A stretch of DNA of 64,000 nt from Ideonella oryzae (GCF_024055665.1 NZ_JAMXMC010000005.1:186001-250000); one strand, 5' to 3'; shown: positions 42,879 through 52,495, counted from the stretch's first letter. Notes: generated by a model from the letters alone, not told the origin. A program made the numbers and translations.

Positions 42879-44033
42879 ATGACCAAAGGACCATCACAGC
42901 TCTTCTTTGCGACGAATGCTGATCGCGCAGCATTGGCACGCGAGCAGTTCTTCGAGGAAGGTCAGCGCCCGTCGGGCCTGGTGCCCGAGCCGGTGATCCA
43001 GTCATGGTCCCGCTGCATGGGCTCGCGCCGCAAGCCTGACGAACGGATCGAATTCGAGCCGATCAGCAAGACACGCACAGCCACCGTGCTGACGAAGAAT
43101 CGGCGCTTGCTGGAAGCGGCCCGCGATCCGCTGGCGGAGCTGGAGGTGGCCATCGCCGGCAGTGGCGCGGTCGCCATGTTGACCAACGGCGAAGGCGTGG
43201 TCGTGCATGCCTCGTCCCGTGAGCCGAGCCGTTCGGGCCTCATGCACACTGTCGCGCGCATCGGCGTGCCCATCGGTGAGCTGGCAGTCGGCACCGGGGC
43301 GCCGGGGTTGGCTGCGAGCACGGGCGAGGTCGCCGTGGTTCGGGGCGCCGAGCACTTCTTCCGCTGCATGGCATCGCTGCATTGCGCGGCTGCTCCCATC
43401 CGCGATGCGAGCGGAAGCGTGGTCGCGGTGCTCGATTTGTCTTGCGTCGGCGAGCCGTTCAAGTTCGACGCCGCGGGGATGGCGTTGGTCTACGCGACGT
43501 CCATCGAAAATCGCCTTCTGGCGGATTCAGCCAGGTCGAACGTGCTGCTGCGCTTCCAAGCCAGCCCGAGCCTGATTCGCACCCCCTTGGAGGGCCTGTG
43601 TGCCGTGAACGGCAGTACCGGTCGGGTGCTGTGGTTCAACAGCGCCGGCGCGACGCTGCTGAATTTCGGACGCGTACCGACGAGACAAGCGTCGTCCGAG
43701 GAGGTCTTCGGCCTCAATGTCGATGCGCTGATGACGCTCGCGCACAAGGGGAGCGCCATGCCCCGCACCCTTCCTACGGGGTTGACGGTCTGGATGGCCG
43801 TCGATTACGACGGTCGCGAGGCCTCGCCAGAACCCGCGTTGATCGGCACCACGCCGCCTGCGTCAGGCTGCGACCGCATTGCCACTCCGACATCGCTCAA
43901 GGACAGCAACAAATTCGCCATCGAAGAGGCCCTTGACCAGTGCCACGGGAACGTGTCGAAGGCGGCGAGATTGCTGGGCGTTTCACGCGGCCTTCTGTAT
44001 CGGTACCTGCGCAACCAGGGCCGCGACCAGTAG
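42879..44033 (+). CDS. AcoR-like activator with GAF and Fis HTH but no AAA+ domain
   Basis: 384 aa. N-terminal part (VPEPVIQSWSRCMGSRRKPDERIEFEPISK) and GAF-like sensor (LEVAIAGSGAVAMLTNGEGVVVHASSREPS, GTGAPGLAASTGEVAVVRGAEHFF, GSVVAVLDLS) are as in AcoR-family regulators. The C-terminus is a Fis-type helix-turn-helix (ALDQCHGNVSKAARLLGVSRGLLYRYLRNQG). The ATPase domain with GESGTGKE that these proteins use to open sigma-54 promoters is missing. So it probably works without sigma-54, on the inverted repeats in its own promoter region, controlling the divergent alcohol operon. Start ATG 42879. Confidence 0.75.
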   Translation: MTKGPSQLFFATNADRAALAREQFFEEGQRPSGLVPEPVIQSWSRCMGSRRKPDERIEFEPISKTRTATVLTKNRRLLEAARDPLAELEVAIAGSGAVAMLTNGEGVVVHASSREPSRSGLMHTVARIGVPIGELAVGTGAPGLAASTGEVAVVRGAEHFFRCMASLHCAAAPIRDASGSVVAVLDLSCVGEPFKFDAAGMALVYATSIENRLLADSARSNVLLRFQASPSLIRTPLEGLCAVNGSTGRVLWFNSAGATLLNFGRVPTRQASSEEVFGLNVDALMTLAHKGSAMPRTLPTGLTVWMAVDYDGREASPEPALIGTTPPASGCDRIATPTSLKDSNKFAIEEALDQCHGNVSKAARLLGVSRGLLYRYLRNQGRDQ

Positions 44034-44088
44034 TCGTGGCCCGGGGTGCAGACAGAGGTTGCCGGACGTCCTCTTGCCCAGCCGCCGA

Positions 44089-45597
44089 TTACAGGGCGAT
44101 CCAGACGGACTTGGTTTCGAGGTACGCGTCCAGAGCCGATCGCCCCATGTCCCGACCGATGCCCGATTGCTTGTAGCCCCCGAAAGGCATGGTGGCGTCC
44201 AGCATGCTGTGGCTGTTCACCCAGACCGTGCCCGCCTTGATCTTCGGGATGAGCTTGTGCACTCGCGAGAGGTCGTTGGACCAGATGCTGGCGCCCAGAC
44301 CATAGGGGGTGTCATTGGCGCGCGCTGCCACCTCGTCGAGATCGTCGTAAGGCATGGCCACGAGCACGGGACCGAAGATCTCTTCGCGAACGACCCGGTG
44401 ATCATTCGCTGTGTCCACCAGCACGGTGGGGCGAACGTAGAACCCCTTGTCCGGCAGCGCCTGCCCGCCGGCGATGCGCTTGGCCCCCTGATTCAGGCCG
44501 GTCTGGATGTAATCCGAGACACGCCGCATCTGTTCCTTCGACACGAGAGGATTGACCTGCGCCTGCGCATCCAGGCCAGATCCCAGGCGCATCCCATCCG
44601 CGATGCGTGCGACTTCAGCGACGACATTGTCGAACTGCTTCTTGTGCACATACAGGCGTGAGCCTGCGCAGCACACCTGGCCCTGGTTGAAGAAGATGGC
44701 GTTCGCGGCGCCTTGTGCTGCAGCCGTGGGATCACAGTCGTCCAGCACGATCACCGGGGACTTGCCGCCAAGTTCGAGGGTGAACCGGGTCATGTTGTCG
44801 ACCGACGCATGACCGATGCGCTTGCCCACCTCCGTCGAACCGGTGAAGCTCACCTTGTTGATGCCGGTGTGCTGGACCAGTGGAGCGCCGGTGCGAGGAC
44901 CATCGCCAGTGACGATGTTCACCACACCTGGCGGAAAGCCTGCTTCGACGACAAGACGGCCCAGGAACAGCGCTGTCAAGGGCGTCTGCTCGGCCGGCTT
45001 CAGCACCACAGTGCAACCAGCAGCCAGGGCCGGGCCCAACTTCCATGCAGCCACCAGCAACGGGAAATTCCATGGCACCACCGCGGCCACGACACCCACA
45101 GGCTCCCGGCGGATGTAGGTCATGAACTGCTGGCCGGGGGCGAATGGCACCGAGGTCTCCGTGACCGTGCCCTCGATCTTGGTCGCCCATCCCGCCATGT
45201 AGCGGAAGAACTCGATCACCAATGCCATGTCAACGGCGCGGGCCAGACCGACCGACTTCCCGCAGTCGATCGACTCGAGTTCAGCAAGCGTTTGGGCGTT
45301 CGCTTCGATCAGGTCGGCGAGCTTCAGCATCAGACGCTGTCGCTCTGCAGGACGCATGCGGCTCCAAGGGCCATCATCCAGCGCGCGTCGAGCGGCCTGC
45401 ACTGCGGCATCGACGTCGAAGGCATCTGCGAATGCAATCTTGCCCACGATCTTCTCGGTCGCGGGGTTGATGGTCTCGAAGGTCTCGCCGCTGCGCGCAG
45501 CCACCCATTCGTTGTCGATCAGCAGCCGGTGCTCCGGCAGGCTGAGAAAGGCCAGCGTCTGCTCGGTGACCAGATGACGAATGTCGGAAAGTTCCAT
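44089..45597 (-). CDS. NAD-dependent aldehyde dehydrogenase
   Basis: 502 aa. Motifs: VPWNFPLLVAAWKLGPALAAGCTVVLKPAEQTPL, SFTGSTEVGKRIG, FTLELGGKSPVIV (Glu), GQVCCAGSRLYVHK (nucleophile Cys), EEIFGPVL, MPFGGYKQSGIGRDMG. It is the ALDH superfamily of betaine/aromatic-aldehyde type. Preceded by AGAGGAG. Located next to the PQQ alcohol dehydrogenase operon, it would oxidise the aldehyde product to an acid with NAD+ in the cytoplasm. Opposite orientation to the regulator; the two genes converge with 55 bases between them. Confidence 0.92.
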   Translation of the reverse strand: MELSDIRHLVTEQTLAFLSLPEHRLLIDNEWVAARSGETFETINPATEKIVGKIAFADAFDVDAAVQAARRALDDGPWSRMRPAERQRLMLKLADLIEANAQTLAELESIDCGKSVGLARAVDMALVIEFFRYMAGWATKIEGTVTETSVPFAPGQQFMTYIRREPVGVVAAVVPWNFPLLVAAWKLGPALAAGCTVVLKPAEQTPLTALFLGRLVVEAGFPPGVVNIVTGDGPRTGAPLVQHTGINKVSFTGSTEVGKRIGHASVDNMTRFTLELGGKSPVIVLDDCDPTAAAQGAANAIFFNQGQVCCAGSRLYVHKKQFDNVVAEVARIADGMRLGSGLDAQAQVNPLVSKEQMRRVSDYIQTGLNQGAKRIAGGQALPDKGFYVRPTVLVDTANDHRVVREEIFGPVLVAMPYDDLDEVAARANDTPYGLGASIWSNDLSRVHKLIPKIKAGTVWVNSHSMLDATMPFGGYKQSGIGRDMGRSALDAYLETKSVWIAL

Positions 45598-45898
45598 CGG
45601 TTGCTCCTCTTTGGCATGGATCACCTTGTGTCAGGTGGTTCCGTCACCTTAGAGAAGTCGGTCGGGCTCGCGTAGTTGAGTGCAAACCCCAGGTGTTTTT
45701 GTGCCGTCCCAGAACACTGCCATGAATCGCTCCGGACCGTCCAGACACCCCATGCCCTATGCCCAAGACAAGCCCGCCGGCAGTCAGCCCATCGAGCGGT
45801 CGATGCGGGCAGGCATGGCCGTGACCACATCCACCTTGCAGGGCCCTGGCCGCAACGATAGGCTGCGCGAGTCATCCGCCCACCCAAGGAAACGCGCC
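45598..45898. other. 301-bp gap between aldehyde dehydrogenase and SLATT-like genes
   Basis: No gene is supported. The frame of the following gene is open upstream to 45680, but ATG 45899 with AAGGA before it is the better start. Promoters of both divergent genes must lie here; I could not pick out a convincing -10/-35. Confidence 0.4.
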
Positions 45899-46543
45899 AT
45901 GAACGGCTTCCAGAGCTTCTTGCGCCGCTTGCGCCCGGAAGACCCGCGACGGCTTCACGCCTTCATGCAAGCGGTGCGCGATCTGGACTGGACGGAGGCC
46001 CATGCCGGCGCCTCGCTGTCCGTTCTCTTCACCGCGGTGGATCAACTGGCTGAAGCGGAGGTCTCGTACTACTACCGCCGACGCGGGACCCGGGCGTGGG
46101 TCTCAGGTGTCACCCGGTTCGGGGCCTGGATCTGCGGATCGGTCGGCCTGCTTCTGCCCTTGCTCGGGTCCACCGACGCACCCGAATTCAAGCACCTTGG
46201 CCAGTACGGCTACACCTTCCTGGCGGTCGCTGCGAGCTTTCTCGCCGCCAACTCGCTCTTCGGCGGCACCGATGGCCACATCAGGTTTGTCAGCACCCAG
46301 CTGAACCTGGAGAAGCTCATCACCGCCTCGCGCATCCGATGGTGTCGGCACCTGACCGAATCATCGACCGCCAAGGAAGACCTGGCGAAGGGCTTCGACA
46401 TCGTCCTGGCGTACGCAGCCGATCTGCACGCCACCACGCTCTCTGAAACGGACCGATGGGGAGAAGGACTTCTGGCAGCCCTGGAGAAGTACCGTCAGAT
46501 GATGGAGGCAGGTTCGGCCGGTGGAAACAACAAGCCCAGCTGA
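45899..46543 (+). CDS. SLATT-like two-transmembrane protein
   Basis: 214 aa. Residues 50-125: YYYRRRGTRAWVSGVTRFGAWICGSVGLLLPLL (TM 1) and LGQYGYTFLAVAASFLAANSLFGGTDGHIRF (TM 2). The Y-Y/R-R pattern before TM1 and the N-x-L-F-G-G-T/S-D/W-x-x-R turn after TM2 are typical of the SLATT/DUF4231 domain, which in defence systems (CBASS and SLOG-linked) is a membrane effector that oligomerises and disrupts the membrane. Here it is not accompanied by a nucleotidyltransferase or SLOG gene. It sits next to a restriction-modification locus, so a role in phage defence is a suggestion only. Confidence 0.6.
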   Translation: MNGFQSFLRRLRPEDPRRLHAFMQAVRDLDWTEAHAGASLSVLFTAVDQLAEAEVSYYYRRRGTRAWVSGVTRFGAWICGSVGLLLPLLGSTDAPEFKHLGQYGYTFLAVAASFLAANSLFGGTDGHIRFVSTQLNLEKLITASRIRWCRHLTESSTAKEDLAKGFDIVLAYAADLHATTLSETDRWGEGLLAALEKYRQMMEAGSAGGNNKPS

Positions 46544-46572
46544 AGCCGGAGCGGGGGCCAGGTCAATCCGAT

Positions 46573-47268
46573 TCAGTGAATCAGCCCGAAGCCAAGTCCG
46601 GAAACCGCCAAGGCCGTTCCCGTCAGCAGCGGCAGAAGAATGGCGGCGAATCCGGCCAGCGTCGTCGCATGCACGCGGCGCTGCGTGGCCCAGTCGTAAG
46701 CGGCCGCAGCCAGGGTGAGCAGCAACATGCCAGCGCCAGCAAAGGCCGGCGCCATCGTCAGCCCCGCCCCGATGACCGGCCAGAACGCGAAGCGGGCGAA
46801 CGCGGGACCGATGATCGCAATGGACGCGAACAGCACCAGTCGCCGGTGCTCAGGCAGCCGCCGCCGCCTCACCACCGCCATGACCACAAGCGCCGCAAAC
46901 GAAAGCAGGCTCATGTAGTTGGCCCAGATGAACATGTTCTCCGGGTCCTGCGCCGACTGGATCTGCCAGGCCAGGGCGGTGTTCACCCAGGCGCCGGTGA
47001 TCAGAACGGCAGGAACCACCAGAACCGCGGTCCATGCCGTCCTGGCGTGAAGGCTTCTCCGGCCGCTTGCGGCGAACCAGGCCTGGGCCACCGTCAGCAC
47101 GAACCACAGCGTCAGTGCGACCCCATGGACCGCCAGACGCAGATGCAGTGGGCTGTCGAAGAACAGCCCGCGCAGGTAGAAGCTGCGCGCGAATCCGACA
47201 AGGACCACGCACAGCAGGAAGGCGTGGGCCCGGAGAAATGTCCTTGATTCCCGCTGCTGTGCGTTCAT
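46573..47268 (-). CDS. Polytopic membrane protein of unknown function
   Basis: 231 aa with about seven hydrophobic helices (AHAFLLCVVLVGFARSFYL, LAVHGVALTLWFVLTVAQAWFA, AWTAVLVVPAVLITGAWVN, FAALVVMAVVRRRRLPEHRRLVLFASIAIIGPAFARF ...). I do not recognise a named family; cytochrome or DUF2306-like membrane proteins share the His in ... LAVHGVALTLW and REHRRLV. ATG 47268 has GGAG before it; 47280 is an alternative. It lies between the SLATT-like and hsdM genes but is antisense to both, so probably not part of the restriction operon. Confidence 0.6.
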   Translation of the reverse strand: MNAQQRESRTFLRAHAFLLCVVLVGFARSFYLRGLFFDSPLHLRLAVHGVALTLWFVLTVAQAWFAASGRRSLHARTAWTAVLVVPAVLITGAWVNTALAWQIQSAQDPENMFIWANYMSLLSFAALVVMAVVRRRRLPEHRRLVLFASIAIIGPAFARFAFWPVIGAGLTMAPAFAGAGMLLLTLAAAAYDWATQRRVHATTLAGFAAILLPLLTGTALAVSGLGFGLIH

Positions 47269-47373
47269 GGCCCGCTCCATCTTCTGTTCCCGCCCATGAT
47301 CGCACCCTCCGCGCCAACGCCCCAGGGCCGCGCAGGCGAAAGAACACCTGCTTGCGGGTGGTCTGCCCATCAA

Positions 47374-47397
47374 GGCGAAAATCACCGTTTTTTCGCC
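47374..47397 (+). promoter_or_regulatory. Hairpin-forming inverted repeat upstream of hsdM
   Basis: GGCGAAAA (47374-47381) and TTTTCGCC (47390-47397) pair across 8 bases and end 13 bases before the hsdM start. It may be an operator for autoregulation, or a leader hairpin covering the start. No consensus ribosome site is visible at the hsdM ATG, so translation may depend on unfolding of this hairpin. Confidence 0.5.
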
Positions 47398-47410
47398 CTC
47401 AGAGCCCCCG

Positions 47411-49834
47411 ATGGCCATCAAGAAGTCCGACCTCTATTCCAAGCTCTGGGCCTCCTGCGACGAACTGCGCGGCGGCATGGATGCCAGCCAGTACAAGGAC
47501 TATGTGCTGGTGCTGCTGTTCATCAAGTACATCAGCGACAAATACCAGGACAAGCCTTTCGCGGAGATCACCATTCCGCCGGGCGCCAGCTTTGCCGACA
47601 TGGTGGCGCTCAAGGGCAAGAGCGACATCGGCGACCAGATCAACAAGCGGATCATCCGCCCGCTGGAAGAGGCCAACCGCCTGCGCATCAAGGCCGACTT
47701 CAACGACGACGCCCTGCTGGGCGCCGGCAAGGAGAAAGTCGACAAGCTCACCAACCTGATCGGCATCTTCGAATCGAAGGACCTGGACTTCAGCCGCCAC
47801 CGCGCCGATGGCGACGACATCCTGGGCGACGCCTACGAGTACCTGATGCGGCACTTCGCCACCGAGAGTGGCAAGAGCAAGGGCCAGTTCTACACCCCGG
47901 CCGAAGTCAGCCGCGTGATGGCCCAGGTGCTGGGCATCGCCCAGGCCGCCACCACACCCCACACCACCGTGTACGACCCGACCTGTGGCTCGGGCTCGCT
48001 GCTGCTGAAGGTGGCCGAGGCTGCGCCCACGCCCGTCACCCTCTACGGTCAGGAAAAGGAAGAAGTCACCAGCGGCCTGGCGCGGATGAACATGATCCTG
48101 CACCACAACCCGACGGCGGCGATCGAACAGGGCAACACCCTGGCCGACCCGAAGTTCCGAGTGGGCGACCAGCTCAAGACCTTCGACTACGTGGTGGCCA
48201 ACCCGCCGTTCTCCGACAAGCGCTGGAGCAACGGCCTGCAGCCCGAGGCCGACGCCTACGGCCGCTTCGACGGCTTTGGCGTGCCGCCGGCCAAGCAGGG
48301 TGACTACGCCTACCTGCTGCACATCATCCGCTCGCTCAAAAGCACCGGACGGGCCGCCTGCATCCTGCCGCACGGCGTGCTGTTCCGCGGCAATGCCGAG
48401 GCCGAGATCCGCAGGAACCTGGTGCGGCGCGGCCTCATCCAGGCCATCATCGGCCTGCCGGCCAACCTGTTCTACGGCACCGGCATCCCGGCCTGCATCC
48501 TGGTCATCGACAAGGCCGGTGCGGCGTCCCGCAAGGGCATCTTCATGATCGACGCCGCCCAGGGCTTCATGAAGGACGGGCCCAAGAACCGCCTGCGCGA
48601 GCGCGATATCCACCGCATCGTCGACGCCTTCCACACACTGGACGACAGCGACCCGCGCTTTGCCCGCATGGTGGGCTTTGACGAGATCGAGCAGAACGAC
48701 TTCAACCTCAACCTGCCGCGCTACATCGACAGCAGCACGCCGGAAGACCCCCAGGACATCGACGCCCACCTGAACGGCGGCATCCCCGAGGCCGACGTGC
48801 AGGCCCTGGCCCGCTACTGGGCCGTGTGCCCGCAACTGCGGGCCGCCCTGTTCCAGCCCCGCCGGCCGGGCTACCAGGACCTGACGGTGCCGCCCGCGGC
48901 GCTCAAGGCCACCATCCATCAGCACCCCGAGTTCCAGGCCTTCACCCAGGCGATGGCCGGCCACTTCGAAGCCTGGCGCACGCCAGTGGCCCAGCGGCTC
49001 AAGGCCCTGTCACCGGGCTTCCAGCCCAAGGCGCTCATCGTCGAACTGGCCGAAGGCCTGCTGGCCCATTACGAACAGCAGCCCTCGGCGCAGAAGCTGA
49101 TCGACCCCTACGCCGTCTACCAGCACCTGATGGACTACTGGGCCGAGACGATGCAGGACGATGCCTACCTGCTGGACGAAGACGGCTGGGTGGCCCGGCC
49201 CCACCGCGTGCTGGAAACCAGGAAGAACAAGGATGGCACGCCGGGCAAGACGGTGGACAAGGGCTGGGCCTGCGACCTGGTGCCCAAGGCCCTGCTGGTG
49301 GAGCACCATTTTGCCGCCGAGCGGGCCGAGCTGGACCGGCTGGGTGCCGAACTGGAAGGCGCCCTGGCCAAGCAGACCGAACTGGAAGAAGAGCACAGCG
49401 GCCCGGACGCCGCGTTCGACGGCTTCGACAAAATCAACGACAAGGAAGTGAAGTCGCGCATCAAGGAGATCGGGCCTGACCCGGATGCGGCCGACGAACT
49501 GGCGGTGTTGAAGCAGTGGCTGGACCTGTCCGAACAGGCCAGCGGCCTGAAGAAGCGCATGAAGACGCTGGACGCCGAGCTCGACGCCAAGGCCCTGGCC
49601 CGCTACGCCACGCTGACGCCCAATGAGGTGAAGACCCTGGTGGTGGACCACAAGTGGATGGCCGCGCTGGGTGCGGCCGTGCATGGCGAACTGGACCGCG
49701 TGAGCCAGGCGCTGACCGGGCGGGTCAAGGAACTGGCCGAGCGTTATGGGCAGACGATGCCGGAGCTGGCGCAGCAGGTGACGGACCTGGAGGCGCGGGT
49801 GGCGGGGCATCTGGAGAAGATGGGGTTCGCATGA
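47411..49834 (+). CDS. hsdM: Type I restriction-modification system methyltransferase subunit
   Basis: 807 aa. N-terminal HsdM helical domain (KKSDLYSKLWASCDELRGGMDASQYKDYVLVLLFIKYISDKY), the SAM motif DPTCGSGSLLLK (Asp189) and the catalytic NPPF at 264-267, then SDKRWSNGLQP and a long C-terminal helical extension to residue 807 that ordinary ~520-aa HsdM lack. The extension includes a coiled-coil-like stretch (LDRLGAELEGALAKQTELEEEH). It methylates adenine in the recognition sequence together with HsdS. It overlaps hsdS by 4 bases. Confidence 0.92.
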   Translation: MAIKKSDLYSKLWASCDELRGGMDASQYKDYVLVLLFIKYISDKYQDKPFAEITIPPGASFADMVALKGKSDIGDQINKRIIRPLEEANRLRIKADFNDDALLGAGKEKVDKLTNLIGIFESKDLDFSRHRADGDDILGDAYEYLMRHFATESGKSKGQFYTPAEVSRVMAQVLGIAQAATTPHTTVYDPTCGSGSLLLKVAEAAPTPVTLYGQEKEEVTSGLARMNMILHHNPTAAIEQGNTLADPKFRVGDQLKTFDYVVANPPFSDKRWSNGLQPEADAYGRFDGFGVPPAKQGDYAYLLHIIRSLKSTGRAACILPHGVLFRGNAEAEIRRNLVRRGLIQAIIGLPANLFYGTGIPACILVIDKAGAASRKGIFMIDAAQGFMKDGPKNRLRERDIHRIVDAFHTLDDSDPRFARMVGFDEIEQNDFNLNLPRYIDSSTPEDPQDIDAHLNGGIPEADVQALARYWAVCPQLRAALFQPRRPGYQDLTVPPAALKATIHQHPEFQAFTQAMAGHFEAWRTPVAQRLKALSPGFQPKALIVELAEGLLAHYEQQPSAQKLIDPYAVYQHLMDYWAETMQDDAYLLDEDGWVARPHRVLETRKNKDGTPGKTVDKGWACDLVPKALLVEHHFAAERAELDRLGAELEGALAKQTELEEEHSGPDAAFDGFDKINDKEVKSRIKEIGPDPDAADELAVLKQWLDLSEQASGLKKRMKTLDAELDAKALARYATLTPNEVKTLVVDHKWMAALGAAVHGELDRVSQALTGRVKELAERYGQTMPELAQQVTDLEARVAGHLEKMGFA

Positions 49835-51084
49835 GTAGGGCGTCTGTGCCACCTTGTGCCATTCCCGACGGATGGCGTACATCCGAATTGCGCGATCACC
49901 TGGCTGAGCCGATCCGAAACGGCTTCAGCCCTGTGTGTCCAACGCACTTCACTGGCGAGTGGATCCTCTCCCTTGCTTCTGTTGGAAGCTCTGGATATGA
50001 CCCGCGGGGAGCAAAGCCCGCTCCTACAGGAGATCCACGTGTTACCGCTAGCCGCCTCGCCACCGGCGATCTACTCGTCAGTAGATCAAACACTCCAGAG
50101 CGCGTGGGCTTGGCCGGCATCTACAACGGCGATCCGGCACCTGCGTCGTACCCGGACTTGCTGATGCGAGTACGCGTGGGGTCAACGATCCATAAGCACC
50201 TGTTGCTTGAACAGCTGCTGGCGCCGAAAGGACGCTCCTACTTCGCGAAGACCGCTCGAGGCTCAAGCGGCTCAATGGTGAAGATCGACCGCGCTATCCT
50301 CGAAGCCTTTCCTGTACTCGCTCCCAACGTGGAAGAAGAGCAACGAGCGATAGCTGAAGTTCTCTCGGATGCGAACAACTTGATCGACTCGCTGGAGCAA
50401 CTGCTGACCAAGAAGCGCCAGATCAAGCAAGGCGCCATGCAGGAACTGCTCACCGGCAAGCGGCGGTTGCCGGGGTTCACCGGTAAGTGGACGGAGTGCA
50501 ACCTCGCCGTGCTTGCTGAAATCCGCAGCGGAGGCACTCCCAGTACACGTCAGTCCGAATTCTGGGATGGCGACATTCCGTGGTGCACGCCAACGGATAT
50601 CACGGCACTGGCAGGCGGCAAGTACATCTCCCAAACCACCCGTACTCTGAGCGAGAAGGGCCAGAAAGCGAGCTCTGCCGAACTTCTCCCCGCGGGCACG
50701 GTGGTGATGACATCCAGAGCCACTATCGGCGAATGCGCAATAGCCTCGGTGCCGCTTACGACGAACCAGGGGTTCAAGAACCTCGTACCCTACGCTGGAA
50801 CCAGCGGCGAGTTTCTTTACTACCTCATTGGCACTCAGAAGCAGGCCCTGTTGGCCCTGTGCTCTGGAAGTACCTTTCTTGAAATCGGTAAACGCCAGTT
50901 GGCGGAGTTCCTCGTGCGGGCTCCAGTCGAGTTCGAGGAACAAAAGGCCATCGCCCAAGTCCTCTCCGACATGGACGCCGAGATCACCGCCCTTGAAGCC
51001 CGCCTCACCAAAGCCCGCGCCCTCAAGCAGGCCATGGCCCAGGCCCTGCTGACCGGCCGCATCCGGCTGCCGGTGGCCTCCTGA
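49831..51084 (+). CDS. hsdS: Type I restriction-modification specificity subunit
   Basis: 417 aa. Two target-recognition domains: residues ~15-175 and ~225-390, each ending in the conserved helical spacer (AIAEVLSDANNLIDSLEQLLTKKRQIKQGAMQELLTGKRRLPGF and AIAQVLSDMDAEITALEARLTKARALKQAMAQALLTGRIRLP). TRDs determine the bipartite DNA sequence. The TRD sequences are lower in GC and in codon quality than the helical spacers, a common sign of TRD exchange. Confidence 0.92.
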   Translation: MSRASVPPCAIPDGWRTSELRDHLAEPIRNGFSPVCPTHFTGEWILSLASVGSSGYDPRGAKPAPTGDPRVTASRLATGDLLVSRSNTPERVGLAGIYNGDPAPASYPDLLMRVRVGSTIHKHLLLEQLLAPKGRSYFAKTARGSSGSMVKIDRAILEAFPVLAPNVEEEQRAIAEVLSDANNLIDSLEQLLTKKRQIKQGAMQELLTGKRRLPGFTGKWTECNLAVLAEIRSGGTPSTRQSEFWDGDIPWCTPTDITALAGGKYISQTTRTLSEKGQKASSAELLPAGTVVMTSRATIGECAIASVPLTTNQGFKNLVPYAGTSGEFLYYLIGTQKQALLALCSGSTFLEIGKRQLAEFLVRAPVEFEEQKAIAQVLSDMDAEITALEARLTKARALKQAMAQALLTGRIRLPVAS

Positions 51085-51271
51085 GCGCAGGTTCGTCGAC
51101 CCTGGCCGCCGGTGCACAAAGTGCACTTGCGCTCCAGGTGCCGTCCAGTTGCGAGACGGCTAGATTCAACTTAATGAGCGTCCAGATATATCGCCAACCT
51201 GTTGTTCAAAAAAGAGTTTTTCTGAATTTTTGAAGATATGATCCTCGGACCTTTCAAGATCCTGGATCACC

Positions 51272-52435
51272 ATGCCCCAGTTTCTGCACCACGATCTGCA
51301 GTTGCTGAACCCCCGGTTCGACTCGCCCCTGCTGGACGTGCTGACCGATCTGGAGCACCTGCGTCGGCTGGAGATCCGGGGCACCACGCCGGCCCCCGTC
51401 TTCCTCCAGCTCAAGGAGGTGTTTCACCTGCTGGAGAGCCTGGCCTCGGCCCGCATTGAGGGCAACCACACGACGCTGGCCGACTATGTGGAAGCCCGGG
51501 TGACGCCCGCGCCGTCGGGCAGCGACGCGCTGCGAGAGATCGACAACATCGAAGCCGCGATGCGGCAGGTGGAAGACGCGATCGAGCCGGGTGTGCCGCT
51601 GAGCGAACATCTGCTGCGCGGCCTGCATGCCACCACGGTGCAAGGCCTGGAGCGCGAGGGCGACCGCACGCCTGGCCGCTACCGCAGCGGCCCCGTGCGC
51701 ATTGCCCAGGCACAGCATCTGCCGCCGGACCCGGTGCAGGTGCCGGGCTACATGGCCGAGTTGGTCGCCTTCATCAACCAGCCTGATCCGCCCAAGTACG
51801 ACCTGATGAAGGTGGCCCTGGCCCACCACCGGTTTGCCTGGGTGCATCCTTTCAGCAATGGCAACGGCCGCGTGGTGCGACTGCTGACCTACGCCATGCT
51901 GATCAAGTACGGCTTCCAGGTGAGTGCGGCGGGCCGGTTGTTGAACCCGGCTGCGGTGTTCTGTGCGGACCGCCATCGCTACTACGGCATGTTGAGCCAG
52001 GCTGATTCCGGCCAGGCGGAACACCTGGAGCAGTGGTGCACCTATGTGCTGGGCGGCATCCACGACGAGTTGGCCAAGGTCAGCCGCCTGGCCGATTACA
52101 CCCACCTGCAGAACACGGTGCTGCTGCCAGCGGTGGCCCACGCCCGCGAGCGCCAACTCATCACCCACCAGGAAGAGGCCGTGCTGCAGGCCACCCTGCG
52201 CGCGGGCACCGTGAAGGCGGGCGACCTGGAAACAGCCCTGCCCGGCCTGAACGCCAGCCAGCGCACCTACCAGATCCGCAAGCTGGTCGAGAGCGGCATG
52301 CTGCAGCCCGTTCGCCCCGGGGCCCGGCAGTACACCCTGGGCTTCACGCACAACATGCTGTTGCGCGGCGTGGTGAAGGCCCTGACCGACCAGGGCTTTG
52401 TGCCGCCGGCCCTGGTGGCAGTGCCACAGAAATAG
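51272..52435 (+). CDS. Fic-domain protein (AMPylase-like), N-terminal inhibitory helix type
   Basis: 387 aa. The inhibitory motif SARIEGN (Ser59 to Asn65) matches the (S/T)-x3-E-(G/N) class II pattern, and the Fic active site HPFSNGNGR is at 192-200, complete. C-terminal helical/HTH-like part ([39 protein letters not shown]) resembles DNA-binding. Fic enzymes AMPylate target proteins. It lies between hsdS and hsdR in the restriction locus; the 187 bases before it are AT-rich. Possibly a regulator or safeguard of the restriction enzyme. Confidence 0.88.
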   Translation: MPQFLHHDLQLLNPRFDSPLLDVLTDLEHLRRLEIRGTTPAPVFLQLKEVFHLLESLASARIEGNHTTLADYVEARVTPAPSGSDALREIDNIEAAMRQVEDAIEPGVPLSEHLLRGLHATTVQGLEREGDRTPGRYRSGPVRIAQAQHLPPDPVQVPGYMAELVAFINQPDPPKYDLMKVALAHHRFAWVHPFSNGNGRVVRLLTYAMLIKYGFQVSAAGRLLNPAAVFCADRHRYYGMLSQADSGQAEHLEQWCTYVLGGIHDELAKVSRLADYTHLQNTVLLPAVAHARERQLITHQEEAVLQATLRAGTVKAGDLETALPGLNASQRTYQIRKLVESGMLQPVRPGARQYTLGFTHNMLLRGVVKALTDQGFVPPALVAVPQK

Positions 52436-52495
52436 GCAATGATCCAAATTCAGATAATGGCCAATAAAACGGAATGACCGCCCAGGGAGGGCCGG

